64,000 bases of DNA from Clusia tigrina (GCA_920105625.2 OV050033.1:19674001-19738000), one strand, 5' to 3'; positions 26,009-38,439 are shown, counted from the first letter of the stretch. Notes: a model not told the origin generated them from the letters alone. Translations and numbers: made by a program.

Positions 26009-29000
26009 CGTGTACAACGTCCGTCTGCTTTATTTCGCTGCTTTGCCGTTTGACGTTAAAGTTTCCTTTCTCTGTGTTCTCTGGTCATGCTTATCTAGGG
26101 TATTTGTTTATGGTCACAACTGCCAGACCGTATTTTGGATGTACAAACAAAACGCGACACAAATTGATTATTCCCCATCCAATCCGTTTGGAATATGTAG
26201 GGTATAATTATGGATTCTACAAAAAATGTCATGCATGAAACCATTTTACATGACCAACTGTTTCATAAACAAATAATAATCACACAAAAAGTTCAAAAAA
26301 CTTGGAGAATTCGTCCCCCCTCTAACGTCGCCATGCATTTGTAATAGGATTAAGGTCATTAAAAAGCCTATTTTATGAACTGCGAAACAAAAGCGGCAAT
26401 TAAACAATAAAACAGTCTGCCGTCGTGTAAAAGTGTGTGTCTGTGTGTGTGTTAGAATATATATGTATGCGTAAATGCATGTATATGTGTGTGTGTTGCA
26501 AACAACTTTATTTGGAGCTTAGCAATTTAATTTCAATAATTAATATTCAATAAAATAACATAAAATCGGCTTAAGGTCATTAGTCAATCGAACATTATGA
26601 ATTGCTCTGCTCATAGGTGTCGTCATATATAATAATTTCGTGTATATATTGAAATAACAGATCGTAAAAGGTTTTTTATTGCTATACTTGTTCTTATAAC
26701 TTTTGGCCATGGCATATATTTTTTGATCTCACCGGGTTTCTCCTTGTGGCCGGTATGCATAACTAGGCGAAAGTTTTCGATCTCTAATTTTTTCGTCTTG
26801 AAATTTTGTAAAATTAAGTTCTTTAGGGATACTTTCATCTAAGGTGACTTAAGTTTATCGCTTATGAACATGTTATTCCCTTAGTCTTCTTCGATTCCTC
26901 ACCCTGAGCTCGCTTAATGTGACTTATTTGGAAATTTGTAGAAATTTACCTCAATAACTAACTTAACGAAATCGCTTTTTATTAACAAGCTATGAAAGGT
27001 TCGCTTATACGACTTAGCAAAGTGCAACTGTGCTGTTAAGTATGATTTTTATGGTTTGTCACAGCAGAAACAGGCTGCTGGGGCTGTCCACTTTATAGAA
27101 GCAAGGAGCGACTTCGTTGTTAGTTTGACAACGAGTAACTCGGGTAACAATCTTCCCTGTCTATATAACTATTATAATACATCACAGAGAAAGTGTTCCG
27201 CAATTCGTGATAGAACTGAAATTTCGCTGTTGTAATTCACGACTACATTCTTCACACCTTGCATGCCTTACTTGGCGTTTTAGAGCACTTTGTTACTTGA
27301 AATTTTTTTTTTTCTTTTGAGTACCTCCATGACGAAATATGTGTCCAGACTTGACAAATAGTGTTCTCATCATTAATAACGTGCCCTTATTTTGAACTTT
27401 GAGCTGGCACTTGCGTGGTTTTTGTTCTGATATGTCGAGCGATATTCATTAGTGTTTTTATGCTAGAATTACTTTTTTTCATGTAGCAAAAATAACCCTC
27501 CAATGTATTCGAAAATTTATTTAAAAATGTTTTGTTTTTTTTAATAGGGACAAATTTTTCTATGCCCTTAATTGAAATTAGTGGGAATGACGTCCTAATT
27601 TTACCAACGTTATAATTAGGCACAGGAAGTAAGTATAGGGAAAAACTAAACAATTCCCTTTGTTATAATTGTGCAACGTGTCCCTGTCGGAAACTGGGCA
27701 AGCTCATTTTGAGAATGTTGTTAAACACTGAGCAACTTGTACATTACAATGCGAACTTCAGCGGTGCTCTAGAATGTCACCATGTTGACATATGAAGATA
27801 GCTAAGCTAAGATGAACGCGCTTCTTTTGGTGCGAATTGGGATATTTTGAGTATATGATGCATCAGATGCTCCAGTCTCTCATGTCGATAGTTCCGAATA
27901 GTAAACGTTGCAATATTTCATTGTGAGAATACGATTTCACATCTTTTTTGGCATTCTCCTCAACTACTTGTATTTTATGTGTGTCCGACTGGGATGGTGA
28001 ATCAAGCCGACACACACATCAAAGCAGCTGTTGAAAAATTGCTTTTCTTGGCTGTTCTGTTGCCTCATAAAAAAGCGATCGCATTGCGTGGCATTATCAC
28101 CCTTGTTTTTAATGACAGCGGCAGTGCCATGACTGCGACCAGGGGTGAATGGAAAGCGAACGCATGCCACTCACATACCCGTAAACCAATGAGCTGTTAA
28201 GCCACACTGCAGAGCCCAGTTCGCAGTTAGTTTATGTAATTATAATACCATGGATTGCAAAGCAGAAGTGAACCAAATCACTCACACTCACTCGTTCACA
28301 CAGCGGCGGCAACTGCACAGAAAAATTATAATTTCAAGGGCACATGTGTGTAAGTCGGCGGAGGGTAAGGGCTGGAACTACTGTGCTTGGCCTGTGTCTG
28401 TGCCACCCTGACCGACTGTTTCTGACTCTGACTGACTGTGTGAGGTCCTTTGGCGCTGCACAAAATGTTGAACATGCGAGTTGGCTTTTTCTTTGTCAAG
28501 TAAAAAGAAAATTGTACGGTAAAAAGAAAAGGAGTGAATAATTTCCTACGTTCGTCCTTGACACGATAAGTTCGCCGCTATTTTCTCCCTTTCCACTTTC
28601 CATTACACTCGTCGATGCGTAATTATTTTTAATGCAATTCCAAACTTTTCCATTGTACGAAATTTTGTGTGATAAAAAGTCAAGTGTAATTACGGCAAAT
28701 TAGCGTTTGCTTTTTGTGTGGGTGTGTGTGGAGTTATTTTGGAGGTGCCATTTTCTACCCAATTTAGGCCAATCTTTTTTTATTATCTTTACACTAATGT
28801 AAAAAGTTGAGTTAGTTGCACAGAATCTTTAATGAAGCATGCGAAAAATTCTCAAGAAACTTTCTCCAAGCACAGCGGTGCACTTTTATGCAATGTCGGT
28901 GGGAACAGCTGGGTATTTGGTAAATTCGTGAGCGACCAACTGTGCGTGAATGTGTGTATGTGTAAGTATGTGTGTGTGCGTGTGTGTGTGTGTAAGTATG

Positions 29001-29821
29001 GGTGTGTGTGTTATGGAACAAAGATTTCAGAGACGCACGAAAGGGAGATGTGAAGAGTGCTTAGCAGTTGACTCTACTGCTATAAAAATGATAAATTGCA
29101 AAAGTTTCTTCTCAAAATGTCACTTTAATACTCCCTGCGTGCTTACTCGTATTTGTTGGAATGCATCAGTGTGCAGCAGGACGAGGAGCGCTTGATAAGT
29201 TTCTTAAACGAACACAATTCTTTGGAGAATAATATTTCTCAATGTAATATTTCAAACTTGTCCCAGGCGACTCCTGAACTATGTTCTGAAGAGGTAAAAT
29301 CATATCTAAAAGTTTATGAAGAGAAATGTGTTTATTTTGCGTTTGATTTCATCTCTTGTGTTCAAGGAAATCTTGGAAAAAAAACTTTAAAGCATTATTG
29401 GAGCCAAGAATTAACTACTTACTCATTTTTGTCTTTGCTTGGGTATATTTGGATTTACTTCCTGTGCAATTTGTGGTATCAACTTTTGATTGATTGGCAT
29501 CCATACACGTCTAAATTTTCATTTACTATCTCACAATAAATTTAAAATGTTTTAAAATGGAATAAAAAATTAGAAACCAATTAACAAAATAAATATATAA
29601 GTTAATGAAACTATTCATTTTAACTGTTAATTGAAAATAATTTTACTAATAAAAAATTACAAATAAGTGCAAAGAAAAAATAAGGTTTTGGATATGTGGA
29701 TATATTTTTTTGTTTTTTCCAGCTTTTTCTTTGTATTTGCCCGGTTTTCTAGGATTTTTTCCATAGTTAATATTTTTATTTATTTATCAACGCCTTTTCT
29801 TCACCTTTGCGCAGTTATTTT
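26009..29821. other. Non-coding DNA with GT microsatellites
   Basis: GT runs lie at 26433-26452, about 26484-26495 and 28950-29012. The last two stretches produce Cys/Val-rich spurious frames. A 128-codon frame at 29153-29539 has a less biased composition but no recognised domain, and I leave it uncalled. No RNA gene was seen. Confidence 0.55.
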
Positions 29822-30215
29822 CGGGTATTTATCAATCGATCTTTTGTTTTTATGTAAATATTAAACAAGTTTTATCGCGTATTTATCAATCGATCTTTTG
29901 TTTATGTCTAAATGTTGAGTTTTATAAGGTATTTATCAATTGATATTCTAGTTTTGTCTAAATATTCATCAAGTTCTATCGGGTATTTATCAATCGATAT
30001 TTTGTTTTTATCTAAATATTAATGGAGTTTTATCTGGTATTGATCTTCTCTTTTTGTATATAGATTAATCAGGTTTTATCGGGTATTTATCAATCGATCT
30101 TCTATTTTTGTCTAAATATTCATCAAGTTTTCTCGGGTATTTATCAATCGATATTTTGTTTTTGTCTAAATATGAATCGAGTCTTATCGGATGCTTATCA
30201 ATCGCTTAATCTTTT
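29822..30215. repeat. 54-bp tandem repeat built on ATCAATCGAT
   Basis: About seven to eight units begin with a GGGTATTTATCAATCGAT-like block, at 29822, 29876, about 29926, 29980, 30035, 30080, 30134 and 30188. Most spacings are 54 bp; the shorter ones (45 and 50) reflect internal deletions. Each unit then has a T-rich arm, GTCTAAATATT and a CAAGTTTTATC end. Most intact units keep the palindrome ATCGAT, a known core for Cut-type homeodomain proteins, and some units extend it to ATCGATA, close to the DREF/BEAF sites of flies. A binding role is inference; it may be plain minisatellite. Confidence 0.9.
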
Positions 30216-31672
30216 CATATTTTTATACGCGTCTCAGTTTACTTTTATTGGCTTTTTTCACAACTTTAAATTTCGCTCCCTTTGCTAAACTCTAATTAAA
30301 TATTTAAATATGTATTAAATTTCTTTTGTTTCTTGTTTCTATGAACACGTCAAAGGAAAGTGACAGTTTCGAGAAACACAACAAGCGAACATATCACTTG
30401 TCACCTTGTTGCCTATCACCCGCAGAGACAAAATCTTAATTACAAATTACCAACTTTTAAGATTCTTATCAAATATTTTCACTAATTAAATACAGCTACC
30501 AATTCAGCTTTAATTGACTTATCTGTCTGGGCAATCGCTGGAACAAAGATACGTATTTGTTACCAATCACTGGCGACAGACACATTTGCATACCTATCAG
30601 AGTATGCCATCGGCAGATAGTTTATTTACCTACATAAGTGTTGTTCATTGGAGAGTTGCTGGCTGGGCTCTTTGGCGTGGCTTATGTGTGCGTGTCTGTC
30701 TGTGCCACCATCAACTTCACTTTCATCGCAGATACTCGCACACAGATGCTGCTGCTGCTGCTGCAGATGCAGATACGCTCACATTTGGTTGGAACTTGTG
30801 CATTCTTCAGAGATATTAGTCTCTCTCTTATCTTGTAAGCCATAAATCAAGTGGAATTTGAACATAAATTTCAGTTGCCCTTCAACGGCCCCGCACTCCA
30901 TACTCCACTCCACACTGCACCATTCTCCGCGTGCCTTTAGTAGCATTGCACAAACTTTTCAAATTAAATTTTCTGTTATTATTGTTGGTGTCTCTCTTTC
31001 GTGTTTCCCAAAGTGTAAAAATGCATTAAAAAGTTGCGTTTCAAAATTAATCACAACTGCCTAATAAAATAAATTCGTTGTTTGTTCGGGTCTTTCTTTA
31101 AAACAAAAGCTGCTCAATATTCTGCCGCTTTTTATTGATATTAGCCTATTTATTAAAAATTAATAAAAAGAAACATAAAAAATGAATCGCTTTGAAAGTC
31201 AAAGCAGGTGTTTCCCCCCTTGCCATGCCGTTATTGTTGGCTTGATGTTGTTTTCTTTTTTGTTTTGATTTTGTTTTTTCTATTATTTTACGACGACGTC
31301 TTCGCATAAATTATTCATTCAAAATTTATGCTGATTAGCTTATTTAATATGTAAGAATTTCTTATTACGTTGACTTCCAATTTCAGAATTTGATTTATGA
31401 TCGATAGCACATTTGTATGCCGACAAATGTGGCATCTGCACTGGCTGTACCCGCGTTTGTGCATTGGCAAGTTCCAGCTACAGAATTTGTCAACTTGAGT
31501 AATTGTCGGATAAAACTGTAGGCTGAGAAATCAACAGACCAGCTTTTTCCGATATGTACAGGAAACATAAGCTCGGACTCAGTTTTGTTCCACTGTTATC
31601 CTTGTATGACTTTTTCAAAATAAATTGGGCAAATATCCACATTTCTAATTTCGCCATTATCTACGTATTTTC
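30216..31672. other. Non-coding DNA, no gene recognised
   Basis: AT-rich sequence with a GCTGCTGCTGCTGCTG run near 30748-30763. No supportable coding region was found. Confidence 0.55.
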
Positions 31673-31885
31673 TTTATTATTATTATTCTTATTATTATAT
31701 CTTACACCATAATTAATTATGAGTGCAAGGTGTTGTTGGAGGAATGAGTACTAGCTACAGAGGCTTTCGACTCGAAGAGAAAAGGATTTTGTTTATAGAA
31801 AGAAGCATTTTCGAGACCAAGAACGTGGCAGGATTTGAACTTGCGACCCTCAGGGTGTGCTTACCACTAGACCACAGAGGGTGGC
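31673..31885 (-). mobile_element. Probable tRNA-derived SINE or tRNA pseudogene
   Basis: On the minus strand a tRNA-like head begins near 31885. A TGGTCTAGTGGTAA block (complement of 31861-31874) resembles the pol III A box, and AAGTTCAAATCC (complement of 31831-31842) resembles the B box. The distance between them is about 10 nt too short for a folded tRNA, which argues against a functional gene. Downstream lies an unrelated body of about 110 bp, then an AAT-rich simple tail (31673-31700), the usual end of insect SINEs. Target-site duplications were not identified. The + strand ORF across it (31723-32226) is not a gene. Confidence 0.4.
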
Positions 31886-33995
31886 TACACATATTTTCTT
31901 ATTGTATATTGCTTATATCCTTAGTTTTAAGGAGGTGTCTTTTTGTCTCCTTTCTTATATACATATGTTACTCTGTGTATGTATCGGTGTGTGTATCGGC
32001 ATCAATGGCTGAGTGCTTGGATACCTGCTACTTCGACGGTTGTCCGGCCTACGCCACTTCTATCTATGTATTTTATACTTCGTCGAGCATTCTGAACTCA
32101 AGTGACCACTCAGGAGCCGTTTTCATTGGGGCTTATTATAGTAATTTGGTGTTAATGGCCCAATATGTTTCTCAATTTTTACATCGATCTCCATTTATTG
32201 AAGTGAGAGTTCAGTGTTCCAGTTGAATCAATGCTGTTTTTCTTTACCTTGTTTTTCTCTGCAAGTCATCAGTTAGTACGGACTCTCCTAAGCTTTTGCT
32301 GGCATAAGTAATGATACCGTGGTGAAGCTAGTTAAGTGAGTAAAAAAGCTGGGCTTGTGGAAGACTAACTTCCATTGTCACAGAAAATTATTGGATACCT
32401 ATTGTAAATGGTGTTCCGTTCAACTGGAAATGGAACCTTCAATAAGAAATGTTCTTCTCTTAGGTATACATTTTCAAGAGTATTATATAGCGCAATCATA
32501 CCGCAATAGACATCATATTTGAATACATAAATGAGTATTACACACGGACATGCAATGCAATAGCCTATTCCGGCGAGGTCTAGTTCTTGGTAGTTTACAT
32601 CTTTTGAGCTCTTGCGGTTATTTTTACAACAAATGTTTAAAACTGCATCATAGAATTTTGGCTTGAAGACTTCTCAGTTTGCAGGCCTTGTTTTAACTTC
32701 GCCCTTCACGCTTTGCTGTTCACAAAAATCATAATTTGAGCCCTCTGCCAGCTCTTGGGATTTGCAACTTTCAACCCGAGTATTCTGTGAGTACGGCTCG
32801 TCGTTTGCTTATCATCAAAGAAATCCGCCGCCGCCATGGTGTTATGTATTTTAGTAGTTAGGAATTTTAAGCGTTCTAGTTAGTTTTATGTCTTTAATAG
32901 TATCGCACGTTTTAGTCTACAACTTCTGGTGTATTTGAAGTTTTCAATCGAAGTTGGTATCAACCTGAAATTGGAATATTCTGACATTGACTCAACGATA
33001 TGTTACTTAAGATTATTGAGTGACTACGGCTTCTTTTGGGGATGAATACCACTTGTAGCTCTAAATTATCTTTATTTATATCGGCTTTGGATAACGCTTT
33101 AAACCTACTGTAAACTTACTGAAACCTAACAAGATACAAATTGTTCTCATTACATGTAAATGTCTTGTATTGCATGATTCCTCCGGTATCTAATCCCCAC
33201 TGAACTACGAATATGATAAAGAACCGCTTCAACTAATCCAAATCAAATAAATTTGTTGTTATTGGTTTAATGATACCCAGTGGAACCAATCAATTGTTGC
33301 CACACACTCCCTGCACTGCAATTGAATGACGTCGTGCTATGCATTTCATTACAATGAAAACTCCCACAACTTGGCGAGCAGAGATTAACTTTGTTCGAGC
33401 AGAGATTAACATTGTAAACAACCAATTTTACGATCTTTTTAATCAGCGAACCTGACCTGGGCCATAATTTATGTCTAATTAGGCATTGTTATGCAAAACG
33501 AACTCAGATGCAATCAGTGTGGGTGCAATTAAACGCTGCAAAGAACTGGAGAGAGGAACACAAAAGTCAATTGGATTTACTTCGGAGTACCAAAGCTTTT
33601 GCTAACAAGCACGCGGCAAGCATCAAATAGAAAAATCAAAAATATGTGAAAATTGTAAAACTAAAAATAAAAAAAATACCAAAAAAAATTCCAAAAAAAG
33701 AAACGAAAAATTGCTGTTTACAAGCTCATTTAAAATCGATTTAACATGCGGCCACCAGCTGAGCGGCACAAATGTGACAATTTCAACAACAATGCCATGA
33801 ATTTTATGAAAATTTTTCAAAAACAATTTCACACCAACAACAACGACAATAGCCAGAGCAAGCAGCAGGCGGGCGGAGGCTTTGTCGAAGACACTGAAAT
33901 GAAACGAAACCGGCGCGACTGAGTTGGCTGGGCAGGTCTCGAAGCAAATTTATTAACTGTCAATTTCCCAAGCACTTAATGGAAATTTCGGACGG
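31886..33995. other. Non-coding DNA upstream of CadN coding exon
   Basis: No gene was found. A CGAGCAGAGATTAAC 15-mer occurs at 33375-33389 and again at 33396-33410. A poly-A-rich stretch spans about 33640-33710. Confidence 0.55.
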
Positions 33996-34014
33996 ATGCA
34001 AATACAATTTGCAT
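33996..34014. promoter_or_regulatory. Palindromic pair of POU octamers
   Basis: ATGCAAAT (33996-34003) and its exact reverse complement ATTTGCAT (34007-34014) are separated by ACA. ATGCAAAT is the classic octamer bound by POU-domain factors (Vvl and Pdm proteins in flies), and closely spaced inverted octamer halves are known to support POU dimers. It lies about 1.5 kb upstream of the CadN coding exon. Function is inferred from motif and position only. Confidence 0.4.
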
Positions 34015-35252
34015 TCGAATTTGAGAAACTGTTCGCAACGTGGTAAACACGTGCTGCCCCTGTCGCTGCCGTTGCTGCCGCTGCCGCTTCGTTTTCGTTG
34101 ATTGCTGCCAAATATTCAAATGACTTTTGCAGTTTTGACAGATGCTTTCGTGAATTTCACTTTATTGGTTTCGGGAGAGGATACGCCAGCTCGCAGTGAT
34201 ACTCGCAGCAGCAGGGTAGAGGAGCTGGTCTAGTTGCTGGCCGTAGTAGTGGTGGGTATATCATTAGGCAGGGGCACGGCAGGGCAGATCAATGCCAGCA
34301 TTTCAATGAATACTAATGACGTTTTAATTTCACATTAATTATTATGACATGTTTGACATTTGCCCACAATAAGCGCCAATCGAAGCAATCGAATTTGGTA
34401 TTTATTGGTATTTATAGTTTTATTGTTTCTGCTGTTGGTGTTGTTGTTGTTTTGTGGCTGTTGTTGCTGTTGTCATATTTGGGAAAATTGTGTAATGGCA
34501 TTTCTTTTTATTGATTAGGCGGCGAGGCAGTAGGAGTGTAGGTGTGATTGAATGAACTGTTACTGCCTTAATTGTCCTTAATTCGTCGCTTTAAGTATAA
34601 CGATGCCACTTTTATTTTCCACTTACCTGCGAGTATATGAGAAAATCGAAATATAATTGTTTAAGTGCACTGCCTCTGTTTTATACACGTAGCTTCAAAG
34701 TGTTTGTGAAATGACAGCCTATGAGTTGAGTGAATATGTATGTATCTCACATATGACCATTTTGACGCCAGTTGACATAAAAGTTGCCCATCGATATGGC
34801 ACTATATGAAAGCAGCTACATACGTATGAGCTAAATTTTTACTGGAACAAATTAGTTTCCAAATATATTCACATTAGAAAAACAGAATCGATAAAATTAC
34901 ATCGAATTTTTTAGGGAAACACAGATTGGATCGAATTTTGGTTATGGTAACCACCCAGAATTATCGGTACGCTATCGGGGGCGTTAGCAATTAGTGTCAA
35001 TGCAACTATCTGTCAGCTTGAATGTCAGCAAATCAATCATTGTTCAAACCAGAATGGTTTGAATATATATCGAATCCAATTTGCTTTCTTATTTATTTAT
35101 GTACATATATTTCAAAAGCATTATCATCATTATATGGAAACACATTACTAGACATATACATACGTAATGTTGCCTCAAAACACCCTCTGGGTCTATTTAT
35201 GTGAATGATTATGTTCATTTAATTTTGATCGTTTCTCTACTGAGCTCCTGGA
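34015..35252. other. Non-coding DNA immediately upstream of CadN exon
   Basis: Contains homeodomain-type TAAT/ATTA cores clustered at about 34305-34350, then GTT/GCTGTTGTT simple repeats at 34430-34475. No coding frame is supported. It is likely intron or regulatory DNA of CadN. Confidence 0.5.
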
Positions 35253-35285
35253 CTAATTTGATATTTTTCTATTCTCTCTTTGCAG
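35253..35285 (+). other. Splice acceptor before CadN first coding exon
   Basis: A CTAAT branch-point match at 35253-35257 is followed by a T/C-rich tract and TTTGCAG ending at 35285. Spacing from branch to AG (about 30 nt) suits a fly intron. It implies at least one non-coding upstream exon. The acceptor was inferred from sequence only. Confidence 0.6.
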
Positions 35286-35475
35286 CGTTGCTCCCCCAAA
35301 AGTGTCACAAAACTTAAAGAAACATGTTTTGAATATACAGTGGCTTGATTCCACGAAACTATATAAAAAATCGTTTAAATTTTAATTGAAAGTGTTTAAT
35401 ACCGACAGTGAATTTACGTGTTGAAGATTAAAAACCGTCAGTGAGTACATTGAAGTCAAACACGTGCCATCCGAC
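35286..35475 (+). other. CadN: CadN 5' UTR part of coding exon
   Basis: A-rich leader between the predicted acceptor and the start codon. It holds one minimal upstream ORF, ATG-TTT-TGA at 35324-35332. The frame of the main ORF is open back through a GTG at 35464, but no ATG occurs in frame before 35476. Confidence 0.55.
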
Positions 35476-37117
35476 ATGGCGGCACGTTGTTTATCCGCGC
35501 CACGGGGGCCCCCACAACTAAAGGACCCCAACAACATCGCGCGAAATCGTCGTAAATCTTTCTATGCTCCGTTAAACCCGCTACGGTGGTCGTGTTCGTC
35601 GCCGTCTTTTCGAGTCAATTCGTCGTTCGGTCGCGAACTCGCCTTCATCTCATACGCGTTGCTTTTGTTTTGTCAATTGGAAAGCTGCCGCGGCACCACT
35701 GACACGCCTCCACAGCCAGGCATCTCGGTTGCCAATGGGGCGCACATTTTGACCAGAGGCAGTGGTGACATGTCCCTAGTCCTACCGCACGATACTTATC
35801 CCGGTTTTAGCATTAAGAAATTCAAAACCGTGCCCGTGAGTGAGGACGGCAGTAGGCGCCGCAGTTCGGTGCAGGGTGCATACCACATGCTGGCCGGCGA
35901 CTATTCCAAGTACTTCACCGTGCTCGAGGACGGTGTGGTAATGACCACCTCTGACATTTCGCCCTTAGTCAATCGTCCGGTGAATCTGGTGGTCGTGGAG
36001 GAGACGCCCAACGCCACCAACACTCACAATTTGCAACTGTTCGTCATGCACCGCAGTGACATGTTACACTTCCCCGGCTCCATGTTGGACGCCAGCGGAG
36101 AGGTGCGCGAGAATCGTCCGGCTGGCACACGAGTGCGAGGCGTGCCGCTCATGCAGGCGTTCAGCGGTATGGTGCCCGACACTGACCTGGCTCCTAAGAA
36201 AGTGCGCTACACTATTATAGATGGTAATGCGGAGCAGGCATTTGCGCTGCAAAGTCGCAAGACTCACAAAAACGCCCAGTTGAGCGCCACGACGCTACTA
36301 ATCGACGATGATGATGAGTCGGGCGTGTGGCTGGTAACTAATCGTCCGCTGGATCGCGAGAAGAAGGCTCACTATGATCTCTCAGTGCAGGCGTCCGATT
36401 TGGATGAGCTGGACAAAACGGTGTCCAAGATACAAGTGGCCGTACTGGATGAGAATGACAACCGTCCCATTTTTAAGTCCAACGATTATAAATTTGCCAT
36501 TGCCGGACAGAAGGCGACAAATCTGGAGGGTAACTCGTCGAGTGTGTCATGGAAACGTTTCAGCATACTTGGCAAAGTCGAAGCCACAGATGCGGATGGT
36601 GATAAACTCGCCTATCGCCTGACCGCACCGAGCAATATTGTCATCATTGTTCCGCAGACCGGTGAGATTATGTTAGCCGGCGAACCGCAGTCAAACGAAC
36701 TTTTGGTGGAGGTGGAGGCGCATGATTTACGTTATCCCACTTTAGTGAGCGCCAAGCCCGCCAAAGTGTTGCTGGAATTCTTAGCGCCGGAACCAGTGTC
36801 CTTCATAATGCAACATCTCGAACACGACGCTGTTAATGAACATTCGCATCATCGGGAGAAACGTAGGGTAACGCGCGCGGTACGCCCTACAAAACGCATC
36901 GAATTCACGGAGGCGGACGGTGATACCGAAGGAAAATCAGTCTTCCAATTGGAAAAGGAAACGGACAAGGAAACGTTTAAGATACGCGACGACAATCCTT
37001 GGGTAACGGTGGAGACGAATGGCGCAGTGCGTGTCAAGAAGAAGTGGGACTACGAAGAGCTGGGACCTGAAAAAACTATCGACTTCTGGGTCATCATTAC
37101 AAACACAGGACACAACG
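35476..37117 (+). CDS. CadN: Neural-cadherin (CadN), first coding exon, partial
   Basis: Encodes the N-terminal 547 residues plus one base of N-cadherin, the classical-type calcium-dependent adhesion protein of fly neurons, which acts at the cell surface in axon guidance and synaptic targeting. The family was recognised from long stretches matching fly CadN, such as MSLVLPHDTYPGFSIKKFKT and DASGEVRENRPAGTRVRG. The start is the ATG at 35476 (MAARC, G at -3 and +4); the GTG 12 bases upstream is not credible. Residues about 1-54 form an unusually long, basic N-terminus before a hydrophobic signal core (LAFISYALLLF, about 55-65). Cadherin landmarks include LDRE at 292-295, calcium-binding DENDNRP at 325-331 and DADGD at 372-376. 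REKR at 460-463 fits a furin site, suggesting removal of a proregion. The exon ends in phase 1 at GTGAGT; the remaining repeats, transmembrane segment and catenin-binding tail lie outside the window. Confidence 0.95.
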
Positions 37118-37123
37118 GTGAGT
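37118..37123 (+). other. Splice donor of CadN exon
   Basis: GTGAGT is a perfect donor core directly after ...GGACACAACG, leaving one base of a codon (phase 1). Continuing the frame into the intron meets TGA after only three codons, which supports splicing here. Confidence 0.85.
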
Positions 37124-38439
37124 GAGAATTCATAAATATTATATTGTAGTCTGCAAGTAGGTGAACTGCTAATGTAGCAGGAGAAATTGTTGATGAGAGA
37201 GGAAGTATTACTGTATTCTATTTAGGCGTCTCCTCTTCATATCTGCCTTGATTCTCGTATCTAAATGAATTGTGTCCAGTGAAGGCAATTTGCGGACCAA
37301 TTTGATTTTTGTATGGTTTCCGGGGTTGTGAGCGGATGCGGTGGGTATTTTTAATTACGTGCTCGTGTTTTATCGGCCTCGTTGCATCTGATTGCAATAT
37401 ATATGCGCACATTATCGTAATTATTCATTTAAATGGCTAAATAATTGCTATGCATGTATTGACTGTGCATCCAGACAGGATGTGCAGTGGAGGCCCCATG
37501 ACTGAACAATATTAATTAAAATTTTCTCACTTCATCAATTCAGCGACAAAACCACCAAACCAAGTCGTGAATGGCAAATCAATTGCACACATTTGCATAA
37601 AGAATAATTAAAAAGTTATATAAAAATTGGTTTCCTTTTTTCCGCAGTGGCATTTCAGCTGACATGAGATAAATAAATGGGGAATAAACCACTGAAACCG
37701 CAACTGTTGCAAAGCTGCTGAGTTCGCACGAATTCATTTTGCCCGCTGGCTATTAACTTTTCACTGGATTCTATGTCCGCGCGCACGTGGCCGCTCATTG
37801 CACACAATTAACTCCTCTGGAAATTTGTATATTTGCACACCTTGCATCCATTTCTAGGCACATTTCCTCCCTTCTCCATGCACAAAGGAGCCACAACAAA
37901 TTGCTTAACGGTTTGCAGGTGCTTTTGTGGTATATACGGGTAGGAATTTGTATCCACGTTGTGCTGATTTAAAACATAAATTAAAAACTGATTTTATACC
38001 TGTAAGGAAAAGGGTCGCTAGAATTTGTTCCCTTTGGAGCCCTACTAAAACACATTCACAGTAATATTTATTCCCTTTCTCTTCTTTGTGCTATCTCTTC
38101 ACGCTCTCTCCTTCTAATTGTCTTTCTCTGTCAATTTCCCGATTTCTGTTTTGTCTTTCACTTAACAGAAGGACTCGATATGGAATATTTGTCGAGGCAC
38201 TGCAAAATTTCAGGAGTTTCCTATACAATTTCTTGTTATCTTCAGAAAGTTCTGCGGTTTGATTCAGTGCAAATATTTGAAGGCCTGTTTCACAGTAAAG
38301 CATTCACACCATATTCGATAGAACTATACTCATACAGTAATAACCTTGAGATTTAAAGTCTGGTATTCTGTTTGTCAAGAGTGGTAAAAACTTATTTATT
38401 TCCTTTAATATAATGTGATTGTTCTCCTTTCAAGAATGT
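37124..38439 (+). other. CadN intron, 5' portion
   Basis: Non-coding, AT-rich sequence with no supportable nested gene on either strand. Confidence 0.6.

Noticed and set aside
31830..31885. Functional tRNA gene
   Set aside because: Spacing between A and B box-like blocks is too short for a cloverleaf and no proper anticodon stem forms.
35464..35475. GTG as the CadN start
   Set aside because: Nuclear genes of flies rarely start at GTG, and ATG 35476 gives the MAAR-type N-terminus with a good start context.
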